Under the pieces are notes generated by a model, which made no database searches, was not told the origin of the DNA, and saw only the letters and a list, made by a program, of their open reading frames with translations. The position numbers were made by a program, and so were the translations under genes. Below, in pieces: positions 31,269 to 41,880 of a stretch of 64,000 nucleotides of DNA (the first letter of the stretch is position 1; every line of letters starts with the position of its first letter). The stretch lies in NCBI GenBank assembly GCA_019137255.1, contig WPDH01000004.1, positions 558,001 to 622,000 on the forward strand, read 5' to 3'. This DNA comes from Corinectria fuckeliana (Eukaryota; Ascomycota; Sordariomycetes; Hypocreales; Nectriaceae).

Positions 31269-33728
31269 TCAGATGAACCCAGGATTGAACGGGTCCACAG
31301 CGGCCGTCGGCGTCTTGCTCTTGTCCCGTTCTAAGCCCTCGGAGGGAGGGAGAGTGATGGGGCTGGGACGCGGAGGGGCCTTTTTGGCTTCTACACGCGT
31401 GTTTCCAGGGCTGAGGGGGCGGGCGAAGGCGGCCATGACGGGGGATATCAGCGGCCTATTCCGGGGGTAGTTGTTGTATTCATTGGCCGTGGTGGTGGTA
31501 GTGGAGCTGGTATCGGAAGCCAACTCGAAGCTTTTGGCGAGGTTTTCGCTGGAATTGGAAATGGACAATTGAAGCGAGGAGAAAGAGGGTGAAGGAAGAC
31601 TAGGGGGTTTGGGAGAGATGGGCGAAGAGGTGAATGGAAGCCGGCGGGGGCTTGCAGCTTCGTCGGCAGGGGGGGTTTGGGGAAGTTGAGAGTCGGTGCG
31701 AAAGGGAGACAGAGGAGCAATCATTGCGGACCGGTGCGGAGAGGAGCGGTCGAAGTCGTCCCAGTTGGGAAGCGAGTAACCGCCGTCATCGGTACTGTTC
31801 GTGGAGTTTGCCTCCGGCGTGAGCAAGGGCTCAGCTTTGGGAGGAGGATACGTCGGACGCGGACATTGTTGCCTCCTGGGGCCCAAACCACCAGGTTCCG
31901 GTGCTAGGTTGTCCATGGCAGGGGGCCGGCGTCCACGAGGAAGACCCTTGTGGACGGGGAAATCCCCTTCGATCGCTGGGCGGGCGAAAGGACTCTGGGC
32001 ACGAGCTTCAGGAGGCGGTCGCGGCGAGCTCTCGCCGCGCATGTAGTTGCCCTCTTCAGGGGGGGGACCGTAGGGGCTGCGGAGATTCCCTGTGCTACTG
32101 CTGAGGCTACTGATGCTCCCGCCGCCTGACCGGTCGACGAGAGGGAGCGGAACACGCAAGGCGTTCGGGACCCGGTGGCGTGAGTTCGAGTCAACACGGG
32201 GCCGGAAACCACGGGGCGGAGGGTCGAGAGGGCGCGACATGTAGCCCGGATGTACACCAGAGGCGGCAGCTGCAGGGGCGTTGTTCGATCGGGTATTGGC
32301 GCTTTTGGGGGGTGGCGGAATAGGGGACGTAGGAGGAGGTGCTGGTGATGGCGTCGGGCGGAAGAAGAGGTCGTTCTCCGGGTTATGGCCTGGTTGGGCC
32401 GGCGGTGTCGGGGAGTGTCGGCTGATGGTCTCGTGAGTTGACGACAGCGCGGAGGGAGCGTCGCTAGTGTTCCGTTCCCTCGTCGCTCTCGGTTCGTCCC
32501 CCGACAGCGAAGGACTCGACTGCATCGACCGAAGGGGGCTGGCAGTCCTGATTCCAAGCGGCCGCGGCTTTATCGTATCCGTCGGGCCGATGTTGTCGAT
32601 GCTCGGGGTCTCCAGACTGCGCTTGTCGACGCTCCCTCTCCTCACGCCCTCGCCAAAGTCAAAGGCCGTGAAGTTGCCAGCCAGTCCCTCCACCATCGGC
32701 TTTGCTTTGCTCCTGTCCACTGCGTCGACCTCCATGGAGAAGCTCTGCCTCCGCGGCGTGTGAAACGTCAGCGTGTCGCGCTTGGCCTGGACGTTGCGGA
32801 TGACGGGGATGTCCCAGCGCTCCTCACTCGTGCGGAGCACTGATGCGGCCGGGCTGGGCAGCGCCTTGGGGCCGGTGATTTCGACGTTGCGCAGGCCGCT
32901 AGGCGCATTGCGACGGCTACTTGAAGGGCGACCATCTGGGTTGATGGGAGAGAAGGGCTGTTCGCCGCTGAGAATGGACGGCGGTGGCGAGGGATACCCG
33001 TTGATGGGTGAGTTGTTGCTTGGCTCTCTGGGTTGGCCGGCTCCGAGACCAAACTCGAACTGCTCCAGAGAGTTCTTGCCCCCAGCAGCAGCAGATACCG
33101 GTGTGTTGCCTGCCGAGTCCTTGCCGGCGAAGTGCACATGGAACGGGTTATCCCACTCGGTCTTGATTGGTGTCACGGCGGTGCCCGGTCTCATGAGGGG
33201 CCCTGGTTTGTTCGGAGCAGTGCCGCCTACCGGGCTTGGCATGACGAGGCTCGTGGAGCTGGCATTGGCATTCGCATTGGCATTGGCGAAGCGGGTATTC
33301 AGATTGAGGTCCGAGGAATGGAATCGCGATGCTCCGAGGCCTGGAGCTCGGGGCGCAGCCAGGTCGACCATGGACGAGGCGGCGCCTGTGCCCCCTATGT
33401 ACGGGGCGCGCCATTGGGTGGGATCGTTGGTGGAACTTGAGGTATCGGGACGGCCGGTGAGGTTTGGGCGGGAGAAGTTGTTAGTGAGGCGATGTAGATC
33501 CCTGGAGACGTCTTCGTCGACGTGGTCCTTGTGGCCGTTGAGGTTCAGGTGCTGGATGGGCCGCGAGGACTGCTTGTGCTTGTCGCTAGAGACAACGGAC
33601 GGTTAGGAGAAGAACGGCCAGGAGACGATGGCTTCATTTAGGGAGACAGGGCGGGGAAGGGACCGGGGAGATGCTCACTGGGACTTCTTCTTGTCGCCAC
33701 CAAGCTTGATGCCGAAAAAGGAGACCAT
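31269..33728 (-). CDS. Proline/serine-rich, largely disordered fungal protein of unknown function
   Basis: Two exons (33728-33679 and 33585-31269) give 788 residues. The short first exon encodes MVSFFGIKLGGDKKKS and is spliced CA|GTGAGC...TCTAG|C into HDKHKQSSRPIQHLNLNG. This N-terminus, with the pattern of a short hydrophobic start and a Lys patch, is the kind of lead-in shared among Sordariomycete orthologues. The remainder is dominated by Pro, Ser, Thr and Asn, with many SP/TP dipeptides (likely kinase targets), an (NA)5-like run near residue 110 and several PPPP runs (APPPTSPIPPPPKS). No folded domain is visible. The WDNPFHVHF segment and the ending DPFNPGFI may be short linear motifs; the latter resembles an NPF/DPF endocytic adaptor motif. 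Its leader is CT-rich on the sense strand. Function unknown. Confidence 0.82.
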
Positions 33729-35370
33729 TTCGAGAGGATGTCGAAGAGAGACCGGGCACGCCTGGTGGTGGGCATGTGAAGCCCACTTTGCTCGTCCTTC
33801 TGCGTCTTCTTCTGATGTTCTAAACCCGTCCCGCCCAGGCACGCCCAGACCCCGGAGGTTCGGACTACCTAATTAAGAGGCCCAGAGGCCGGGGAACGGA
33901 CCCGGTTTATCGAAGGCGCGAAGGCGCACGAGGCGCAAATGGCCGGGATCCGGGTATGGGCTGGTTGCCGTTTGGTGCGGGTTGGCGGTGGTTTAAATCG
34001 TACGTAGTGTCGGTAGCGTATCGCAGCGGAGCGTATCGTGTGGTGTTGCCCGTGTTGTAGTGGATGGAGGGGGCGTGCGCGAGGCCCACTAGACCCAGAG
34101 CTGAATCTGGACGCTGAAGGAGCTGAAGAATGGAAACGCGAAAAGACCGGGCCAATGCTTCGGATGCAGCTGTTGTGGCAACTCGCGACCTGGAGATCAT
34201 GACAGGGCTCGTCTTGAACCAAGATGGAATAGCCCTTCCTTCGTGAATGTGCGTGTCACGGCGCGGGAGGGGAGGGGATGAGCCTGCAAAGAAAGGCGCG
34301 GGTGCTGATGCTAACGAGGTCCGCCGTCCCTCAGGGGCTGGGATCGCGCCGTCGCGGGGTCGTCGAGATTGAACGATGAGATGAAAGGTTCCAAGCGCAA
34401 CCACTTAAAACAAATGGGCGCGGCAGAAACGGAAGATGGCAAATGTCGCAGACGGGGAGGAATGAAAAGTTCATGAAACAGCCACTATCTTGTCTGGTAG
34501 CAAAGAAAGAGAGAGGGGGGGGGAAGAGAAAGAAAGAATGAGTTGTCGATATCCAGACGACCAATGCTGACACTGCTACTGCCACAGACAGCCGCGTGTT
34601 CTGTTTCTGGCCCAAAGGGCACGCTCACTCAAGAACCAAAAAAAAGGAAAAAAGGCTGAAAGGGAACGACTGCGCCTCGGAGCACAAAGCAGATAGGCGC
34701 GATTGCCTAAGAAGACCACCGGCGAAAGGGGGCGAGAGAGTATAGTGTATCTCACAGCCCACTCACTCTCATCGGTCTCGGGGAAGGACAAGAGAGGGAA
34801 GAAGAAGGGGGAGGGAGAGACGATACTACGTAGGAGACACGAACATGCATGTTTTGCTCTTGTCTCTGGCTGCTCCACTGCCTAAAAAGACCAGACGAGA
34901 AATGAACGCGGCCGCCAAAAGGAAAACCAAACGTTGGACGGGAGATATCCCAGTCTATTCCGGCTTGGTGGCGGGACGTACTGTAACACTGACTTCGTAA
35001 GTACGTAGTAGCTGCGTATCTACTTCGTACCTTGCCGGAAAAGGGGGACTTTCGAACTTAAAGACCCAGGACCCTAGATTAATCTATTCCTCCAAGAAAC
35101 AAAGTGGCTTTGGGTTCTGGTGGTGACCAAAAGGGGGCAACCCACCCAGAACATCCAATCCAATCCAGTCCATCCACCGTCACGGTGACACCCCTTCCCG
35201 CATCCGGTTGCCTGCCTATCCTATCCCAGGGGAAACCAGGTGAGACAACGGCAGGGGTCGTCACTCATACCGGCAGGTAGTCCTACCTACCCTACCTACT
35301 TCGTACACGGCCCATTCCGCAACGGGCATCGTCTATCTAGGCGCTCCCAAGAACGAAATGCTTCATCAGG
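33729..35370. other. Gene-free interval with promoter of the proline-rich gene
   Basis: 1.6 kb. The left half is the CT-rich (sense strand) leader/promoter of the minus-strand gene. Overlapping frames have no domains. Two exact copies of TACTTCGTA lie at 35021-35029 and 35297-35305, close to the tRNA gene. Confidence 0.55.
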
Positions 35371-35484
35371 GTCAAGATGGCCGAGCGGTCTAAGGCGTTG
35401 TGTTCAAGAAACTTGAATTCTTTCTCATTGCAAGTGGGAACCACAATATCGTAAGATGCTAGGGTTCGAATCCCTATCTTGACA
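35371..35484 (+). tRNA. tRNA-Leu (anticodon CAA) with intron
   Basis: The cloverleaf is complete: acceptor GTCAAGA (35371-35377) pairs with TCTTGAC (35477-35483), discriminator A at 35484. The D-arm TGGCCGAGCGGT carries the internal A box. The anticodon stem is TTGTG (35398-35402) with CACAA (35442-35446); the anticodon CAA is at 35405-35407. A 32-nt intron (35409-35440) follows position 37, and its CTTGAA (35412-35417) can pair with TTCAAG of the anticodon loop, the usual anticodon-intron pairing. A long leucine-type variable arm and a B box GGTTCGAATCC follow. A T5 run at 35495-35499 is the likely Pol III terminator. Split Leu(CAA) genes are widespread in fungi. Confidence 0.96.
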
Positions 35485-36851
35485 GGCAGACACCTTTTTG
35501 CTTCTCGTCGCTGCCTTTGGAGGGGATTGGAGGGCTTACAAGCATCCAAGGATGAGAAGACTTGAGAGATCACATTTGAGTCAGGCCCTTTTTCCCGCCC
35601 CAACCACGCCAACATGCGGGATGCTGATCGTCCATCGCTCCAGCTGAGACGGCGGCCGACTCTGAAACAGCGAGCCCTCCTCACTCCTCTGTGCGAATTA
35701 CCTGCTGCGCACTTTAGCCAACGACAAACAAACGACAAACAAGCAAGCCCTTAGCAAAAAAAGAGTTCATAGCGCGTCTATTTTCTGCCTTGGATACCTG
35801 GTAAGTAAGTAGCCTTACCGCAGTGCTAACCACTCACGAATTCCAATTTCCCGGCCAGGTGGATCTGTCTTTAATTACAACCCCAGTTCCCAGTTGCAAC
35901 AAACCCACCCCCCGGCCTCTGCTCCCGAAGCCCCCAACCCCCCTGAGATCGACGTGCGAACAATACTCTGTAGGTACGTAGTACGCAGCCAGGAGAAACA
36001 ATTTTGGAACAACGGCCATTGTTGGTTGGAAAATACATTGAACCATCAAGTTTCAGGACCTTTGCGGAATCCACTGATCTTCGTGTTGGTCTCCATCCAC
36101 TACTACAGTACTGTACTAGCCGTCTGCCGTTTTGTCGCAGCCAAGTTGCCAAGCTGCCCGACCCATCGGGTTTTCGTGGCGGCCGTTGGAGCCCCGGAAT
36201 ATGGTGATGGGCAAAATAGTTCCGGAATAGAGATCAGCATGGGGATTCGAAATCTTGCTTACGCAAGGCCCGGAAAAAGCCCTGAACCCTCGGCACCTTG
36301 GCTTCCGGTGCGACGTCATCCACTCACTTGTTCCAGGTTTGTTTCCAGAGCTGCAGTTTCAAAACGCGTACAGGAGCCAACCCGGCTCAACCAGTATCTA
36401 TTAATTCAACCCAAAACGCCGGAACCTTGATATATACATATGCGCTCGCAGTCCAGCATAATGCCATCCCGAAAAGCCAATCGTCGTCTTCTCCTCTGTC
36501 GTCCAATTATCCCTTTTAGGCATAAGCCTCCTCTAATCCATATGCATCGCCAGGCTCTAGTCAGGTGAGCACGGCTCGAAACACCGTCGCGGCATCAACA
36601 TGACGTTTTCCGGTAGCCGTGCACCTATCGGCATACGTGAATGATCGGAAAATGCGAACCGCCGGACCATATGGGGAGTCGTCTCGTCCTCGGCGCGAGG
36701 CTCTCGACGTATCGGAACGCATCTCGCCATGCGTTGCCCGGCTAGTTGGATCTCCCTCGACGAGCCTGTCATCAGCCCAAGATCCCAAGTTCAACCCGGT
36801 GAAACTTTTGTGAAAGGCCCTCTTCCCATCCTCTTCGTAGTAAGCCCCCCC
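35485..36851. other. Gene-free interval tRNA-Leu to isy1
   Basis: 1.37 kb. Contains the Pol III terminator and then sequence with only short, unrelated ORFs on both strands. The right end is the 3' flank of isy1. Nothing else recognised. Confidence 0.55.
35495..35499 (+). terminator. Pol III T5 terminator of tRNA-Leu
   Basis: TTTTT eleven bases after the discriminator base, the standard RNA polymerase III stop signal. Confidence 0.8.
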
Positions 36852-37638
36852 TCACAGCTGGTCCAGCAACTTTCGCCGCCTTCGCTCGATCAACTCCTCT
36901 TGCACCTCCTCCAGCGTCGGCAGCTCCCACGTATCTCCGTCGCCCGCATCGCCTGGCAGCGGCTCCCAGCCCTCAGGCGCCGCCCGTGCCCCCTTCTGCA
37001 TCATGTGCTCCACCGCCTGCCGCTCCTTCTCGGCCTCGTAGGAAAGCAGCTTGTCGTCCTCCTCGTCCGGCGCGTAGCCGTAGTACGCCGCGTCCACGTT
37101 GCGCCGCAGGTCCTTGCTGTCCTCCAGCGGTTTTTCGCTCTGGCCCTTGCTGCTCGCCGCCTCGAAGAGTTCCTTGACGCCCGGCAGGTCCTTCGCGCGC
37201 CCGAAGTACCGGTATCCCTTGCCGCCGCCGGGTATCTCGCGCCCTTGCTCGTCGTATATCTTGCCGCCGCCGCGCATGTAGTTCGGGCCGCCAAGGTTCC
37301 GTATCTGCACCTCCCACATGTGCTTCTCGCGCATCAGCTTGTTGATCTCGTCGTTGAGGTCGCGGATCTGGTAGTCGCTCAGGACCGGCTCCTGGATCCG
37401 GGACATCTTGCGCGAGATCTCCTTGAGGACCTGGCCGCGCCATTTCTCGCAGACGGGTATCGTTTCGACTTCGGTAATCAGCCTGGGGCGGCGGGTGCGG
37501 CCGGCGTCGATGATGCCGAGGTCTGCTGCTTGGGCTTCGCGGAAGCGAAACAGCATAGACTGCGCCTTTTCGGAGTTTCGAGCCTAGGAAGTTGTTAGCC
37601 ACACGGTACAAAGTGTTCTTCGGGTCAACCCGTACCAT
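36852..37638 (-). CDS. isy1: Pre-mRNA-splicing factor ISY1
   Basis: The first coding exon is just the start codon (37638-37636): ATG|GTACGG...CCTAG|GCT. The second exon, 37583-36852, supplies the rest, total 244 residues. The joined N-terminus MARNSEKAQSMLFRFREAQAADLG is the invariant start of the ISY1 family, which confirms the unusual splice; the open frame from Met11 alone would lack it. The family core continues with GRTRRPRLITEV, CEKWRGQVLKEISRKMSRIQ, LNDEINKLMREKHMWEVQIRNLGGPNY. ISY1 belongs to the NineTeen-complex-associated spliceosome proteins and acts at the catalytic step, affecting 3' splice-site fidelity. The acidic C-terminal part (APDEEDDKLLSYE) and basic ending are normal. No regulatory element recognised. 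Confidence 0.97.
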
Positions 37639-38018
37639 TTCGACGGTGTTCTCGGCTGTTGGCGAGGTAGAATGAGGTGAAGAGAGTCGTTTTGTGGCAC
37701 AGCGAGCCAGAAGTTGAGGTTGGATGCCACACTAAGTTTTCCCAGCCTCGTTCGGACTGAGCGCCGCAGAGCTCCGGGCTCCAGCCACAACGCTAAGCCA
37801 CAGGGCTTGGCACTGTCAGCCTTCTCAAGCTCGACGCGTTTTCAGTCGCGACTCAAACTTCAATCATCCATCATGATTCACTATCGCTGAAAAATTGGTC
37901 GCGGGTGAATGGTGACAAGTTTTTACCAACTCCGCCAGCTGCCAGCTGCCAGCTGTCAACGGGCCAGTTTATTCACGCACCCGTTTGCGCTTTCATTTGC
38001 TGCCCAGGAATTTCCGAC

Positions 38019-38026
38019 TATAAAAA
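38019..38026 (+). promoter_or_regulatory. Orphan TATA box (TATAAAAA)
   Basis: A strong TATA element followed by long CT-rich sequence typical of fungal leaders, yet no convincing coding sequence on the plus strand for the next 1.5 kb. Confidence 0.4.
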
Positions 38027-38369
38027 TGCTTCCGTCCCAGCTTTCCTCGAGCTTTCTTTCTTCTTCATCCACCACCACCCCCCCGTCTTCGACCACACAC
38101 CAGGGAACCTCCTGTCTTCTTTCTACACAGCCCTTCACTCCAACTTCATGCTCCCTCTCATTTCCCTTTGGGATTCCCTTTTGCTAACCACCAGGAACTC
38201 GCTACCTCAGATGACAGTTCATCTCAACGCCTCATCGCCTCATCGCCTCACGCTCCTTTCATCATCTCGCCCACTCGAAAATGACCACGGTTCACTTATC
38301 CCTCACAATCTCACCGCCATGATCCATTTCTCCCAGCACTTCTCAACTTAACTCTCAACTCTCACTTCC

Positions 38370-38605
38370 ACCAGCATCCCAGCGGATTCTAGGGCGACAC
38401 TTCTCCCCAACCGACTATTTCTCTCTTTTCTCAGTTATTCGACTTTATCTCAGCACCTCAGCTTTCGCCTCGACCAGCATCCCAGCGGATTCTAAAACGA
38501 CACTTCTTCCTAACCGAAGAGTTCTCATAAGTACTTATTTTTCAACCACTCGACTTTCTCTCTTCGCACCTCAGCTTCACCTCGACCAGCATCCCAGCGG
38601 ATCCT
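38370..38605. repeat. About 105-bp imperfect tandem repeat, three copies
   Basis: The 17-mer core CCAGCATCCCAGCGGAT recurs at 38371, 38474 and 38586 (spacings 103 and 112 bp), and flanking parts also match: CGACACTTCT, CACCTCAGCTT and CTCGACCAGC elements and an ACTCGACTTT-like segment. Copies have diverged by point changes and small indels. Confidence 0.85.
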
Positions 38606-38644
38606 GACACCGCCCTTCTCATCCATCGACGAATCCCCTGCGTT

Positions 38645-38684
38645 CCCTTTCTGCGTGTCCCTTCTGCGTGTCCCTTTTGCGTGT
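38645..38684. repeat. 13-14-bp minisatellite, three copies
   Basis: CCCTTTCTGCGTGT, CCCTTCTGCGTGT and CCCTTTTGCGTGT follow one another at 38645-38658, 38659-38671 and 38672-38684. Confidence 0.9.
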
Positions 38685-38736
38685 GATTTGGCGTTTGGTT
38701 TGGTGTTCGGTCTGGCGTTCCGGTAAACATACGTAC

Positions 38737-38795
38737 GGGGAATATTTTTATGGGAACATACTTATGGGGAACATACTTATGGGAAACATACTTAT
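38737..38795. repeat. 14-15-bp minisatellite, four copies
   Basis: Units of the form GGGGAACATACTTAT occur at 38737-38751 (diverged), 38752-38765, 38766-38780 and 38781-38795. Immediately after, GGCGT-containing words (38808-38840) echo those at 38690-38722. Confidence 0.9.
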
Positions 38796-39606
38796 CTGCT
38801 TCAGGGGAGTACGGCGTCTGGCGTTCGGCGTTAGGCGTCCGGAGTTTTGCTTTCCTTGTTTCTTTGCGTTCACTAACTTCTAGATCTTCCCTCTGCCCTT
38901 TCACGACCTGCAATGATGATAACGCTCACAAGCGCACGGTGATTCCTCAGAGTCGGTGTCTTCGGAAACCACCCTTTGCGAAAGTGATCCTCAAGAACAG
39001 AGATCTGAGCAGGCCGAGTTCCCTTCCCCCTTTGTTCCCCGCAACCCTATCAAGTCTCGCATAGCCGCAATGACCGACACCCAAACCCCCGAAGAAGCCG
39101 TATCGCGCACACAGCTCGCCCTTCAGTACTGCTCAGCTCGGTTGCTACCCAGTTGGGTCACGCGGAGGGGGGGGATGTGAGCATGCGAGAGGCTCGTGAT
39201 TCATTCACGTTATAGTTTTCAAACGGAGCAGGCTGAGCTTGAGCCCAGGGTCGCGGAGGACCTGGGAGGAACAGCTCGAGATACAAGAAAATGCCCGGTG
39301 ATGATGCAGGACCAAAAAGCCAAATTTGCAGGCAGCAGCGGTGGCATCCATCCCTCTTGGTGGTTGCGCCCACGCCGCGAGTTATCTATGAGAACCCAAG
39401 AGAGCTAATCTGAGGGCATCACTTTCTTGTATCCCGGGCTGTTGGTGTGTTCATATAAAAAAGAAACCAATTTGATAGCTTAGACGAGAAATGCGCATCT
39501 ACATCATTCCACTTTTTGCCCTTTAGTCTACATGCGAGGCCTCACCCGTGAGCCCCTCGCGTCTCAAAACATTGTACATCCCATATTCCCAAACTTGCCA
39601 TCCCCT

Positions 39607-41189
39607 TTATTGTGACTTCTTCGCTCCAGCTGCAGTCTTCTTGACGGGCTTGCTGTACATCCACAAGGCGCTAAAGGCAACGAAGCCGACGACGGTGGCG
39701 CCGATGCCCGACAGCCAAGGCCAAGCTCCCGAGATTACGTAGCTGCGAGGCCACTCGTCGTGGGCCATGTGGCGGACGCTGACCGTGTTCTTTTCCTCGA
39801 GGGAGGTGAGGAAGGGTCGCTTGTAGTTGACTTTGAAGTTGAAGATGCCGTGTTGGTCCGGAATAGTGAAGTTGGCGGAGAAGACGGTGGCGCGGCTGGT
39901 CTGGGTCGTGGGAACCAGATCTCGTCGGTCGAAGGGGGAGAGCATGGAGAACTCAAGCTGGAGAGAGTCGCCCTCGGGAACGTTGAACGGAACCCAGTTA
40001 CGCCAGACGTACTCGGAAATGGAGATGTTGTAGGACTGGAATTCAAGTTAGCAGCAGACTATAGGGAGGGAAAACGCCTGGAGACACTTACCACATCGTT
40101 TTTGACCCGGTAGATGCTGGGGTTGATCTCGTCGTCGCCCTGGAGGCTGTGCTCAATGCTGTTGACCCTCAACACGCCCAGCTCCTTAAAGGTCCATGCC
40201 GACAGGCTGGTCATGAACTCCCTGTTGCTGGGGTACTGACCCAGCTCATCGGGACGGCTAACCTTCTCGTCAAGCCACTTGTCCTGCAGCATCTCGGCCG
40301 AGCCCAGGATGGTGAAGCGCGCCGAGTTGAGGGCCTGCGCCACGGAGATGATGGCCAGCTGCTGTCCAGCGCCGAAGAGGTCCTCGGGGTCGACGGCCTC
40401 GGCCTGCTCCTTGGGGTTGTAGCTGTAGGCGGTGGCGGGGGCTCGCAGGATGGGGGTGAGGAGGGGTCCAGAGCCCAGGCTGTGGGCGACGGCATGGGGC
40501 ACAGTGAGGGCGGAGCCGGGGATCTCGAAGTACTGCTTGAGCCCGGGTCGGACGTTCTGGGGGGAGTTCAGAACGATGACGTCGTGGGAATCGGCAGCGG
40601 AAATGGTGTCGTAGTTGAAGTGGTCGACGACGGAGCCGGTTCGCTCGGCGGGTAAGGAGATGTCGAGCTCGGCGAGCAAAGCAACGAGCGAGGTCGGCAC
40701 GGAGTGGGTCGAGGACATGGTCAGGAGGATGTTACCCTTGGCGTTGATGAAGTCGAGGAGGATGTTAGGAGTCAGGTTGGGACCGAGGCCTACAGCTGGT
40801 CAGCATGATCAATGATATAACATCCAGTGCAATCGCAGGAGTAAGGCGACGCAGAAGGTGACGAACCCTTGATCTTGGTGGGCAGGAAGATGAGGTGGTC
40901 GTAGTTCCTCTCGCCGAGCTCGAACAGGCTCAGAGCATCGCCCTTGGGCGACTGGTAGGTGATTTCATAGCCTCGATCTGTCGCAGAATGTCAGTTCCGC
41001 GTGACCTCGCATCCAAATTGGAAGCCAATCAGCATCCCATGTCTTACCAACTAGACCGCGAAAGAAGGTCGAATACGCATCCTTCTCTTCGACGGCATCC
41101 AGCACGACCAGCAGGCGGTTGCCGGCAGAGCTCACGGCCGAGACCAGGGTCGCAAAAAGCAGGAGCCCGAGGTTCGCGAGCGACCGCAT
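39607..41189 (-). CDS. wbp1: Oligosaccharyltransferase 48-kDa subunit (OST48/WBP1)
   Basis: Four exons (41189-41048, 40977-40867, 40789-40092, 40035-39607) give 459 residues. Residues 1-22 are a signal peptide (MRSLANLGLLLFATLVSAVSSA). The luminal domain begins with RLLVVLDAVEEKDAYSTFF and contains GLGPNLTPNILLDFINAKGNILLT and SPQNVRPGLKQYF, all family hallmarks. One membrane segment lies near the C-terminus (WPWLSGIGATVVGFVAFSALW), and the cytosolic tail ends KKSQ, a dilysine (KKxx) ER-retention signal as in yeast Wbp1. The protein is an essential scaffold subunit of the ER oligosaccharyltransferase that transfers the glycan to Asn-X-Ser/Thr. Introns are 57-77 nt with good consensus; frame is continuous across all three. 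It is divergent from nuo9.5 with 691 bp between start codons. Confidence 0.97.
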
Positions 41190-41880
41190 CTTGTACTGTT
41201 GGCGAATGGCGGAGAGATTGAGTTGCGGGTGCGGTGGTGGTTGCGATTGCGTCTCGGGGAAGCAAGTCGCTGTTAGACGCAGACGCAGACGTGTACTTGG
41301 CCAGCTTGGGGGGAGCTTTGAGCTTGCGTTGAGGGATACGTAGCCTTGCCAAGCCGATGTGGGGCGGCCGCCTCTTTGGGTTACGAGTCTGAGAAGTTCG
41401 AAACGGAGGCGGATGCTAGTCCTATTTAGGTACTACCGTACCAAGCATATACTTTAGGATTGATGAGATTTATCCATTACATCTCAATTCCTTCCAGCAC
41501 AAGCCCCTTGACCAGCGAAATAATATCTAGATAAAGCTTCCCACCATCCCATAGAGTTCAAAATAGCCTTCAGATCAATTGCATACAAATCCAGCCCAGA
41601 AGGCGGCATCCAGTCGTAGTTGACCTGCCCGTATGTAGCTTAGCGCTCCTCAAAGGTACGAGCAGATCATCCGACTGCCGCGGCTTGGTTTTTCCGCTCC
41701 TGCGATTGGACCGAGTCTACAGCGGCTTCATCAGGTCGTCCCCATGCCCATCAACACCACGACAATAATCCCACGACATCTCGCCGCCAATTGAGTACGC
41801 CGCAGTCCCTCCCGCTCCCCGCCTTCCCACCGCCGCACCTTTGTGCTAACTCCCTCCCGCCGCAGGATCTCTCGCCCACC
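41190..41880. promoter_or_regulatory. Divergent promoter region wbp1 / nuo9.5
   Basis: 691 bp separating two start codons. A possible 5'-UTR intron of nuo9.5 may lie in the final 90 bp: a CTAAC branch-like site at 41849 is followed by CGCAG at 41861-41865. No clear TATA element seen. Confidence 0.4.

Larger units (their letters stand above)
37639..39606. other. Gene-free 2-kb interval with orphan TATA box and minisatellites
   Basis: Between the isy1 start and the OST48 stop. A TATAAAAA element at 38019-38026 (plus strand) is followed by a pyrimidine-rich tract of about 600 bp and then four families of tandem repeat (38370-38795). A possible 35-codon frame starts at 39071 (MTDTQTPEEAVSRTQ...), but I cannot support it as a gene. 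The region may be an uncharacterised transcription unit. Confidence 0.5.

Noticed and set aside
38370..38795. CRISPR-like appearance of spaced repeats
   Set aside because: Organism is a fungus; repeats are imperfect, of several unrelated families, and spacers are themselves similar to each other.
39071..39178. 35-codon frame MTDTQTPEEAVSRTQ...
   Set aside because: Reasonable start context but too short, no homology I recognise and no convincing intron to extend it; kept only as part of a finding.
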